Shown one piece after another: positions 57,525-64,000 of a stretch of 64,000 nt of DNA. The notes beneath the pieces were generated by a model. It was not told the DNA's origin and did no database searches. It saw only the letters and a program-made list of their open reading frames with translations. Made by a program: the position numbers and the translations under genes. The stretch's first letter is position 1. Each line of letters begins with the position of its first letter. Source of the stretch: JAWKTM01 sp041399085 (GTDB lineage: Bacteria > Planctomycetota > Planctomycetia > Pirellulales > Pirellulaceae); the NCBI GenBank assembly GCA_041399085.1, contig JAWKTM010000038.1, forward strand, positions 1 through 64,000, given 5' to 3'.

Positions 57525-57577
57525 GGCGCGAGCCGTCCGGTTTGCGCGGCACCGGACGGCTCGCGCTGATGCCGCTA
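57516..57577. repeat. Dispersed palindromic repeat, copy 5, overlapping the CubicO stop codon
   Basis: AAGCGGTAGGGCGCGAGCCG TCCGGTTTGC...GCACCGGACGGCTCGCGC...GCCGCTAAAT forms the same long hairpin as other copies. Its first nine bases supply the CubicO gene's last codons and TAG stop. Confidence 0.8.
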
Positions 57578-57615
57578 AATCGGGGAGATTATTCGCGGCC
57601 AGTTCGTTAGCTGCC

Positions 57616-57962
57616 TCAAACGTCCAGCAGCGCCGCTTCGCCGACGTACAGTTGCAGGATTTGAGCTTGTACTTTGATCGCGCCGGATCAGAACCCAAAA
57701 TCTGGTCGGGCGTGGTGCGGGGATCGGTGCGGGCCAAGCAGTCCAGCTCTTCGGTCATCGCGGCGTGCTGGTCCGTTGCCGCTTGCAGCCGCAGGCCCAC
57801 TTCCTGCCAAGCTTGCCGCAACCGCGAATCGTCGCCGTATTCGGTGACATCCTCGGTCGTGTTGCTGAGCAAGAGACAGAGGCGTGCCACGTCACGGGCC
57901 GCCGCGCCAGGTTGGAGATGTTCGATACGTTTCGCAAGTTCGGTGCAGGTCATGGTCATCAT
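57616..57962 (-). CDS. Small conserved planctomycete protein, frameshifted
   Basis: MTCTELAKRIEHLQPGAAAR followed by DVARLCLLLSNTTEDVTEYG is an all-helical, cytoplasmic-looking protein of about 115 residues. The encoded frame is lost after PDQILGSDPA (near 57680-57690). One base over it ends as LIRAIKVQAQILQLYVGEAA and LLDV, stop 57616-57618, an ending I recognise from similar short planctomycete hypotheticals. Function unknown. The start may be ATG 57962 or the next Met. The uncorrected frame runs on antisense into the CubicO gene. Confidence 0.6.
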
Positions 57963-58301
57963 CCGATAGTCCCCTCGTGCGCAAGATTCGGGCGCGGTCG
58001 CCCGCCGCTCGGATCAGGCGGACGTGGAAATACAAGCTGATCGGCCGGGGCAATGGCCAGTCGTTCGAGACAAGAGGCCGGCTCGTCGTCCCCGCTCTGA
58101 AGAAACTTTAGCTCAGCAAAGTGCGTCCGACGATTTCTGACGGGCTCTCGCCAACCGAATCGTCGCGTCGATTTAATCGTGAACAGCGACACATTCGCGC
58201 CGCGCCGCACGCCGGTAACAACATTCAGGTCAAAATCGCTACGGCTGGGGACTAGCCGCCTAAAACGGATATTCCCGAAGACCGAGAACCGTTCCCGCGC
58301 T
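57963..58301. other. Intergenic stretch without a supported gene
   Basis: About 340 bp before the 21-bp array. I see no RNA gene. It should hold the promoter of the small minus-strand protein. A degenerate unit of the array (GACCGAGAACCGTTCCCGCG) is visible at 58280-58301. Confidence 0.4.
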
Positions 58302-58553
58302 GACCGTGCACCGTTTTTCCATGGCCGTGCACCGTTTTTACATGGCCGTGCACCATTTTTCCATGCTGAGCACCATTTTTTCATGGCCGAGCACCGTTTT
58401 TTCGATGGTCGTGCATCATTCTGACGCGGCCTTGCACCGTTTCGACGTGCCCGTTCACCGTTTCGACATGCCCTACAACGATTTCGACAGGCTCTGGCAC
58501 GATTTCGACGGGGCCTGCAACCACTTCGACAAGCTCGAACACCATTCCTCTGC
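58302..58553. repeat. 21-bp tandem array B (12 units)
   Basis: Twelve 21-bp units, from GACCGTGCACCGTTTTTCCA T to GCTCGAACACCATTCCTCTG C; one unit of 20 and one of 22 bp keep overall phase. Plus-frame reading is VHRFSMA-like heptads; minus reading is KNGARPW-like. Later units show TTTCGACA replacing TTTTTCCA. No start/RBS, no gene called. The ~190 bp from here to the protease stop has nothing I recognise. Confidence 0.88.
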
Positions 58554-58742
58554 CCCCGCCTTAAGCTCCTCTGCCCAAAAAGCCTTCTCCCACGCCCTCC
58601 ACCGACAAACCGTCATGCCCGACAGCCGGCGACCAATTTCTGCGAGCCGTCGCTCGACTCGTCAAGAAATGCAACCGGCCGCCGGGTTCTTCGCCCGACG
58701 GCCGGTCGACGCACTTGCCGCGTATCCGCCGCGAAAGTGAGA

Positions 58743-59945
58743 CTACTTGCTGAGCCACTCGTTCAGCGTGTCGGACGCCTTCTGGGCTTGCTCCTTCGGA
58801 GTCAGCTCCTTCTTCATCGAAGCGGTCAGCTTCGCGACGTACTGCATCGTGCTTTTCATCGCGTCCGGGGCCGCCGTGGCGTCCAGCTTCACGCAGTAGA
58901 TAATCAGATACTCGCCGCCATCGTTGCGTTCGACCATCCACGAGCCGATCTTGGTGCGGGCACTTTGCTCCAGCAGCTTCATCGTCGTCTCGAGCGACGG
59001 GGCCGATTTGCTGACGCGGGCCAGAGCCCAAATCTTTCGCACGTCGGCTCGCTCGTAGTACTCGATGTCTTTCGTGACGAAGACCGAGATTTTCTGGTCG
59101 TCCTTTTCGTCGAACTTCACTTCGTAGTGGCCGGTCGAGTGCTGCGAGTATTCCAGGTCGGCGTTCTTCAGCACGTCGGTCACGGGCAACGGAGCGGGCT
59201 TCCAGGGGCTGGCCAGAAACTCCTTCACCTCCGAGATGTCGACACAGTAGCTGACCAGCCGGGCGTTCGGTGCGATGGCTTGAGCGACCGCCACCAGTTG
59301 GCCTTGCGAATTCACGACCGGCCCGCCGCTGTCGCCGCTGTTGATCGGCGATTGCGTTTCGACCACCTTGAAGTCGTGCTCGCCGGCGCCCGTGCGGAAC
59401 TGCTTGCGATAGACCGTGCGGACCGTGCCCGACGTGTAGACCCACAACGCGTCGGTCGAGCCGGGATTGCCGATCGAATCGACCGCTTCGCCCGGCCCGA
59501 TGCTTTCGGAAGCCAAGTCGATCGCCACGGCCGAATCGGGCAGGCGGTCGAGCTGGACGAGCGCCAAGTCGCGTTTGCGGTCGACGGCGACCACGCGGCC
59601 GCGAATGCCGAGCTTGCGAACGTTGTCCAGATAATGTTGCCGCGAAACGTTGGGCTGGCCGTCCGAAAGATCGGCGAAGAACAACACGGCGGCTCGGGCA
59701 TCGCCGACCACATGGGCGTTGGTAACGACTAGCTTGCGGTCTAAGTCGACGAGAACGCCGGTGCCGCTGGACGTGCCATCCGAGTTCTTGGCCAAGACCC
59801 AGGTTGTCGATCGCAGGGCCTGTTGGTAGATCGTGGCGTCGGCCGACGCGACGCGTGGCGCGAGGGCCGACAGGGCCAGGAGGCAGCAGGTCAGGCCGAG
59901 CGTAAGTCGCGAATTCGCCAATGATTTCGCCAATGTCGTTTTCAT
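58743..59945 (-). CDS. Secreted trypsin-like serine peptidase
   Basis: Start ATG 59945 (MKTTLAKSLANSRLTLGLTC), with AAAGGTGAAACG just upstream; the longer frame to 59996 is less likely. 400 residues with signal peptide. Catalytic triad visible: His in VVTNAHVVGDAR, Asp in DRKRDLALVQLD, Ser in SPINSGDSGGPVVNSQG. This is the DegP/HtrA-like S1C core without a PDZ domain; the C-terminal ~170 residues (DVLKNADLEYSQHS onward) form an unknown alpha/beta part. Likely periplasmic or surface protease; no partner genes adjacent. Confidence 0.92.
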   Translation of the reverse strand: MKTTLAKSLANSRLTLGLTCCLLALSALAPRVASADATIYQQALRSTTWVLAKNSDGTSSGTGVLVDLDRKLVVTNAHVVGDARAAVLFFADLSDGQPNVSRQHYLDNVRKLGIRGRVVAVDRKRDLALVQLDRLPDSAVAIDLASESIGPGEAVDSIGNPGSTDALWVYTSGTVRTVYRKQFRTGAGEHDFKVVETQSPINSGDSGGPVVNSQGQLVAVAQAIAPNARLVSYCVDISEVKEFLASPWKPAPLPVTDVLKNADLEYSQHSTGHYEVKFDEKDDQKISVFVTKDIEYYERADVRKIWALARVSKSAPSLETTMKLLEQSARTKIGSWMVERNDGGEYLIIYCVKLDATAAPDAMKSTMQYVAKLTASMKKELTPKEQAQKASDTLNEWLSK

Positions 59946-60071
59946 CGTTTCACCTTTGTCCGAGAGCAAGCTGCGTTGGTTTGCGTTGAGCAACAACCGC
60001 CGCGGATGCGACGCGTTGTTCGGCGGATAAGGTGTGAGGCGTAAGTCGCGACCGAATGTTACAGCCGTTTG

Positions 60072-60295
60072 ATCAGCGGAGCTTCTGCTCCCGGCTAGAC
60101 TCAGCGGAGCTTCGTGCTCCCGGATTGTTTGGCCTTTTGGAGTGCTCCGCGCCTTGTCGGAGCTTTCTCTTGGAGTCCAGAGAGGACGGTGCAGCTTGAT
60201 TCAGCCGGAGCTTCGTGCTCCCGGTTTGTCGAAGACGACTCAGCAGGAGCTTCGTGCTCCCGGATTAAAGACTCAGCGGGAGCTTCGTGCTCCCG
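60072..60295. repeat. Interspersed GGAGCTTCGTGCTCCCGG hairpin repeats (five units)
   Basis: Five copies of ACTCAGCGGAGCTTCGTGCT CCCGG, at about 60072, 60099, 60198, 60238 and 60270, separated by unrelated spacers of 4-75 bp. Each has a small inverted repeat (GGGAGC/GCTCCC). They fill the upstream gap of the protease gene and end just before the rhomboid gene stop (60304). Confidence 0.85.
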
Positions 60296-60303
60296 AGGCG
60301 CGG

Positions 60304-61587
60304 CTAACTGGTCGCCTCGCCGGTCGGCAGCGAGTTCTTCAGCTTTTGATACAACGCGGCCTCGCGTTCGTTCAACCGCGCGACTTCGATCGGTTCGAGC
60401 AACGCCGCCGCTCGGTCTGGCTGCTTGGCGATTTCGAGCAGAATCTGAGCCAGCTTCAGCCGCACCGGGTTTGGCTGATCGCCGTTGTGCTCCAAGTACG
60501 ATTCCATCGCCGGAACCGATGCCATCCATTCACGCCGCTTATGAAACAGGCTGATCGTCTGCAGTAGCTCGCGATAAGGCACCGGCCAATTCAGCGGATC
60601 GCTGATGAACTCTTGATACAACTCCCAAGCTCGCCGCGGATCGGATTGTGCGATCGCTTCGCGCATGGCGATGACCAGCGGCATGCCGGGCTGATTCGCT
60701 GGCGGACTTACGGCGGGCTTGGCCGCGGGCGTCGTTGCGGGCGCGGCGTGCGGCGAGTCGACCGACGAGGTGGGATTGATGAAGGCGACAGGCACGGGCT
60801 TCTGCTTCTTACGCGATTCTTCCTTGCGAATCTGTCGCAACAGATCGTCCGCCGACATGTGTCGTTCCTCGGGCGACTGGCCCTCGCGCCCGGCCCAGAC
60901 GTTGAGCAAATCCCAGCCTTCGCAGTCGACCATCTTTTTCTTGAGCATGTAGAAGCCGACCGCGAATCCGGCAGCGGCTCCCATAAGATGCAGAATCTGG
61001 CTGCCCCACGACAGGCCGGCGAGCAAACTGGTGCCGATCTCCATCAAGATCAAAACACATGCGATCGTGTACAACTGGGCTTCGAAAAAAATCGGGCGAA
61101 AGTAGATCACGAAAGCGCATTGCATCTCGTTGCGTGGCGCCCAGACCATGGCGATCGCCAACAGGCCGTAAATGATCGACGACGCCCCAAGCGACGCGCC
61201 GCCGGAGGCAAACAACATCATTGTCTGCTCGACAGCCCCCTGCGCGATTCCGATGCCGAAATAAACCATCAGGAAACGCTTCCAGCCGATCTTGCCCTCG
61301 ACAACGATGCCGAATCCCCACAAGCCGAACATGTTCGAGGCCAAGTGCAAGATGTCCGCGTGCAGGAAGTTGGAAGTGACCCATTGCCACGGCCTCAAGC
61401 CGTGACCGTACATCAAGGTCAACTGTTTGACCCATTGCAAGGTCTCACCGTCTGGCGAGTCGATGTACCACAATCCGCCCGTGCCAACCCAAACGGCGAA
61501 CGAAGCCACAACGTTCAGCGCGATCATCGCTCCGGTGGCAAACGGCAAATGGTAGATCGGAGCGTCGGTGCCATAGGGAATCAGCAT
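60304..61587 (-). CDS. Rhomboid-family intramembrane serine protease with C-terminal helical domain
   Basis: Start ATG 61587 (MLIPYGTDAPIYHLPFATGA). 427 residues. Rhomboid core ~15-225: WVTSNFLHADILHLASNMFG (the HxxxxHxxxN motif), nucleophile region SLGASSIIYGLLAIA (G-x-S-S rather than G-x-S-G) and the His helix LHLMGAAAGFAVG; Ser and His of the dyad are both present. After ~225 there is a charged linker and a TPR-like helical tail (NPVRLKLAQILLEIAKQPDR). Divergent from the pup-pafA pair. Confidence 0.9.
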   Translation of the reverse strand: MLIPYGTDAPIYHLPFATGAMIALNVVASFAVWVGTGGLWYIDSPDGETLQWVKQLTLMYGHGLRPWQWVTSNFLHADILHLASNMFGLWGFGIVVEGKIGWKRFLMVYFGIGIAQGAVEQTMMLFASGGASLGASSIIYGLLAIAMVWAPRNEMQCAFVIYFRPIFFEAQLYTIACVLILMEIGTSLLAGLSWGSQILHLMGAAAGFAVGFYMLKKKMVDCEGWDLLNVWAGREGQSPEERHMSADDLLRQIRKEESRKKQKPVPVAFINPTSSVDSPHAAPATTPAAKPAVSPPANQPGMPLVIAMREAIAQSDPRRAWELYQEFISDPLNWPVPYRELLQTISLFHKRREWMASVPAMESYLEHNGDQPNPVRLKLAQILLEIAKQPDRAAALLEPIEVARLNEREAALYQKLKNSLPTGEATS

Positions 61588-61980
61588 GGCGGGGGAACCA
61601 CGAGTGAAAGGTAATAAGCCTCGCAACGGTGAACAGCATCTGCGCTGTTCGATTGGCAAATCAACTGCAATGCATGGCAGTTCGCTTTCGCCGACAATAA
61701 CTTTGCGAACTACGTGGATTGAGCAGTCTTTTTATACCTGCTCGAACGAGGGTGTCAAACAAGTGACTTCGTTTCACCCGTAGGCGAGGACATCCGGCGG
61801 CGAAGTCCCGCTTCGGCACGACCTTCGCATCTCGGGCTTCTCACGAGAAACGAACTTGGACCGACACCATCGGCCGGCGATGCCAATCGCTTGCCACGCG
61901 CCAAACGGCTGAATACGATGGACAACGTTGCGCACGGGCGGTCCGAGCGAAGCAACTTCATTTGAAACAGGAGCAGTCTG
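61588..61980. other. Divergent promoter region of the rhomboid and pup-like genes
   Basis: About 390 bp with no supported gene on either strand. It should hold both promoters. The strong AGGAG at 61969-61973 belongs to the pup-like gene. No RNA gene seen. Confidence 0.4.
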
Positions 61981-62145
61981 ATGTCGAACGAACTGCAAGT
62001 TCGCGAACTTCTCACGGAACAACCGGCGGCCGCCACCACTGAAACCAAACCGCTAGATCAAGTGATGGAAGCGCTGGTCCGCGACAGCCGTCATGACTCG
62101 CAATCATTCTTGGACGAAACGGTTGCGAAATACGGTGGCGAATAA
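61981..62145 (+). CDS. pup: Pup-like ubiquitin-like modifier (54 residues, ends GGE)
   Basis: ATG 61981 follows AGGAGCAGTCTG. The 54-residue product has no Cys or Trp, is rich in Glu/Ala/Thr/Gln in the first half and looks disordered, with a predicted helix PLDQVMEALVRDS. Its end SQSFLDETVAKYGGE lines up with the Pup consensus end (A-E-x-F-V-x-x-Y-V-Q-K-G-G-Q/E), with one extra Tyr before Gly-Gly. The terminal Glu is the form that can be ligated directly to Lys, so no deamidase would be needed. The next gene is a PafA/Dop-family ligase whose start overlaps the stop. Too short for most gene callers. Alternative: an unrelated small protein, made unlikely by the neighbour and terminus. Confidence 0.85.
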   Translation: MSNELQVRELLTEQPAAATTETKPLDQVMEALVRDSRHDSQSFLDETVAKYGGE

Positions 62146-63949
62146 GTCCCATCCGCAAATATTCGAACGACTCGTGGGGCTGGAGACGGAATACGCGATC
62201 CGTTTCCGGCCTCATTCCGCGCAGGGCGAGCCGCCGACCAAGTTGCAGCTCTACCGCTCGCTGGTCGAGGCGTTGCGCCGACGCGTGTTGCTGGCCGAAG
62301 CGAAACACTTCAAGGAAGGCGTCTTCAACGCTTGCGGCGGTGCCGTGTGGTTCGAAGCCGAACGGCCGGCGGCGGGAGGCGGCTTGATCGAAGGGGCGAC
62401 GCCCGAATGCCGCGGCCCGCGTCAAGTGCTCACGTATCAACGGGCTCAAGACCGGCTGCTGGCCGAATCGTCGAAGGCCGCGTCGGTGCCCGGCGAGTTC
62501 TCGCTGATTAAGAACGACCGCGACGCCGAGAACAACGTCTACGGAGCTCAAGAGAATTACGAAGCCACGCTGGCCGAGGGCTGGCGACTATGGGCTTGGC
62601 GAGCGTCGTTGATCGCCATGACGCCGCTAATGTTCGCCACCTGGATCGGTTTGATTCTGCTCATCATCGGCGTGCTGATGTACTTGGCCATAGCGGCCGT
62701 GATCTACCTGCCAATGACGATGTTCACGTCGCGACCGAAGCGGCTGGCACGACATCTCTTTGGCCGCGACTTGACCGAAGGCATCGAAACCGGCGGGCCC
62801 GCTCCGCCCTGGATGGAAGGCGTCTTGTTGTTTTGGACGCGAGCGACCACCGCGCCGCTGGCCGCCGGATTGTGGCTGGCCAGTTGGTGCTTTGCGTTTC
62901 GAGAAACACGACGACGCCTATTGCCGTTTCTGATCTCGCGGCCCGTTTTGGCCGGAAGCGGCATGTTGGATCGGCAAGGCAGATTCTGGTTGGCCGACAA
63001 AGGCCCCGCGATGAACGCCGTGCTGGGCTATGGCGGATTCTTTCGCGAACGACCGATCTTCACGGTCGGTCACTTTTTCAAAACGCTGTGCGCCGAAGCG
63101 TGCTTTAGCGCGTCGGACTTCTTCGATTTGTTTCGGCGGCGACAGCGTCTGCAGATTGCACTGGGCGACTCCAACATGTGCGAGCGAGCCGAGTTGCTGC
63201 GGGTCGGCTCGACGCTGTTAGTGCTCGATGCGATCGAAGCCGGCTACATTCCTCGGATGCCGCGACCTTGCCGACCGATCCGCACACTGCATGGAATTTG
63301 TGGCGATCCCACGCTATCGGCCGAAATTCCGTTCGCGGACGGAACTCGCAGCACGGCTCTCGACGTGCAACGCGTTTACCTTGCCGCTTGCCAACGCATG
63401 GTTGCCGCCGCCGAGCATTCGCCGCGCGGGGTTCGTCGCGGCGAGACGTTGGACGAAGCTCGCGAGATATTGCGGTTGTGGGAATCCGTGCTGGATCAGT
63501 TGGACGAGTGCAAGCGAGCTGGCGAACCGACCGACAGCTTGTTTGGCGTGCTGGATTGGGTGACGAAATTTCATTTGCTGGAACGAGCCGGCGTCGACAG
63601 CCCGTGGGAAGCTCGCAAGAAGCTCGACATCCGATATCACGAACTCTCGCCCGACGGCTACTACACGCAGCTTCTGCAAAGCGGCTGGATCGATCCGTAC
63701 ATCGCGGAGGAAGAAATCGCGCGAGCCATGCGCACTCCGCCGCCCAATTCGCCCGCCACCGTGCGCGGCCACTATATCCGCGAATTCTCGCAGGACTGCG
63801 AACGATTCTCGGTCAATTGGAAGCGGGTTGTGTTCAGCGACGACTCGGTTACTCGCACCGTGCGGTTGTCGCGCTATCAACGGCGTCGACCTCCTGCTGA
63901 TCCGCCTGACCGCGACGGCCATCGCAACGCGGCTTCTTCGTCGGAATAG
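62135..63949 (+). CDS. PafA/Dop-family Pup ligase-like protein with transmembrane insertion
   Basis: Start GTG 62135 (VANKSHPQIFERLVGLETEY) overlaps the pup stop by 11 bp; ATG 62093 is also in frame. About 604 residues, against ~450-500 for usual PafA/Dop. Numbering from ATG 62093: GLETEY (29-34, metal/ATP), ATPECRGPR (102-110), the KNDRDAENNVYGAQENYEAT block (140-159), RRLLPFLISRPVLAGSGM (274-291), ALGDSNMCERAELLRVGSTL (356-375), DWVTKFHLLERAGV (488-501), KKLDIRYHELSPDGYY (509-524), TPPPNSPATVRGHYI (548-562). All match the family in order. Residues ~163-272, between the ENY block and LPFL, are an insertion with two or three membrane helices. The catalytic Asp region reads VWFEAER, with Glu where Asp is usual. 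Predicted to attach Pup to lysines at the membrane. Confidence 0.9.
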   Translation: MANKSHPQIFERLVGLETEYAIRFRPHSAQGEPPTKLQLYRSLVEALRRRVLLAEAKHFKEGVFNACGGAVWFEAERPAAGGGLIEGATPECRGPRQVLTYQRAQDRLLAESSKAASVPGEFSLIKNDRDAENNVYGAQENYEATLAEGWRLWAWRASLIAMTPLMFATWIGLILLIIGVLMYLAIAAVIYLPMTMFTSRPKRLARHLFGRDLTEGIETGGPAPPWMEGVLLFWTRATTAPLAAGLWLASWCFAFRETRRRLLPFLISRPVLAGSGMLDRQGRFWLADKGPAMNAVLGYGGFFRERPIFTVGHFFKTLCAEACFSASDFFDLFRRRQRLQIALGDSNMCERAELLRVGSTLLVLDAIEAGYIPRMPRPCRPIRTLHGICGDPTLSAEIPFADGTRSTALDVQRVYLAACQRMVAAAEHSPRGVRRGETLDEAREILRLWESVLDQLDECKRAGEPTDSLFGVLDWVTKFHLLERAGVDSPWEARKKLDIRYHELSPDGYYTQLLQSGWIDPYIAEEEIARAMRTPPPNSPATVRGHYIREFSQDCERFSVNWKRVVFSDDSVTRTVRLSRYQRRRPPADPPDRDGHRNAASSSE

Positions 63950-64000
63950 ATGGCTTCCCTGGCTTTCAACGGGCCGTCATAACACGCCGCGTTGGTAACT

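Noticed and set aside
57318..57962. 215-residue minus-strand protein as encoded
   Set aside because: Only the first ~90 codons look like protein; the rest is antisense of the CubicO gene after a probable frameshift.
60072..60295. CRISPR array or tRNA cluster
   Set aside because: Repeats of ~25 bp with irregular 4-75-bp spacers, no cas genes, and no cloverleaf-like structure.
61755..62048. Minus-strand frame antisense to the pup-like start
   Set aside because: No family features and no RBS; the plus-strand AGGAG and GGE terminus favour the pup-like gene.

Overview
The window looks like a chromosomal segment of a Planctomycetota bacterium, probably Pirellulales-like. This is inferred from gene content: two DUF1501 proteins and a DUF1549/DUF1553 (PSCyt2-type) protein in one operon, sulfatases, a PQQ-type propeller, a neutral-ceramidase-like protein, an ECF sigma factor next to a VIT/vWA protein, a membrane-anchored Ser/Thr kinase, and Tat-exported Gfo/Idh/MocA and DUF1501 proteins. 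G+C is high (estimated by eye), genes lie on both strands, and there are few long operons.

Layout. 1-4.6 kb: ECF sigma factor followed by a very long VIT/vWA protein that runs off the left edge (both minus). 4.8-13.1 kb: Gfo/Idh oxidoreductase, sensor Ser/Thr kinase, TerB-like protein, frameshifted DinG helicase, then a sulfatase head joined to a GAF/nucleotide-cyclase tail. 13.3-20.7 kb: PQQ propeller, ceramidase-like protein, a prokaryotic pentameric ligand-gated channel, and a sulfatase-fold lipoprotein lacking every catalytic residue I can align. 21-25.6 kb: secretin, Gly-rich protein and TPR protein (pilus/secretion cluster), then a CPBP protease. 27-32.2 kb: decayed IS1182-type transposase, hemerythrin + universal stress protein pair, and broken SIS and ROK sugar genes. 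32.4-39 kb: 1071-aa YCF48-like/CBM9-like protein, wreckage of NACHT-LRR genes, and a 21-bp tandem array. 39-48 kb: glgC, a DUF8091-like protein, and an exopolysaccharide block (Wzz-like, ExeA-like ATPase, pseudo-BY-kinase, epimerase, DHS-like protein). 48-50.3 kb: hydroxyproline epimerase + FAD oxidase. 50.6-56.2 kb: DUF1549-DUF1501-WD40-DUF1501 operon. 56.3-61.6 kb: CubicO hydrolase, small conserved protein, trypsin-like protease, rhomboid. 61.98-63.95 kb: a small Pup-like protein ending in Gly-Gly-Glu, coupled to a PafA/Dop-family ligase that carries a transmembrane insertion.

The most notable system is the pup-pafA-like pair at the right end: all the main PafA/Dop motifs are readable, but about 110 residues containing membrane helices are inserted between two of them. 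Other striking points are the pseudosulfatase, the NACHT-LRR remnants, and three tandem arrays whose period is 21 bp or a multiple of it.

Caution: about a dozen otherwise convincing genes contain one to many single-base frameshifts, often several within a few tens of bases. This could be consensus error in a long-read or metagenome assembly, or genuine decay; the sequence alone cannot separate the two. Where I could see the continuation in another frame I give the full extent of the gene.
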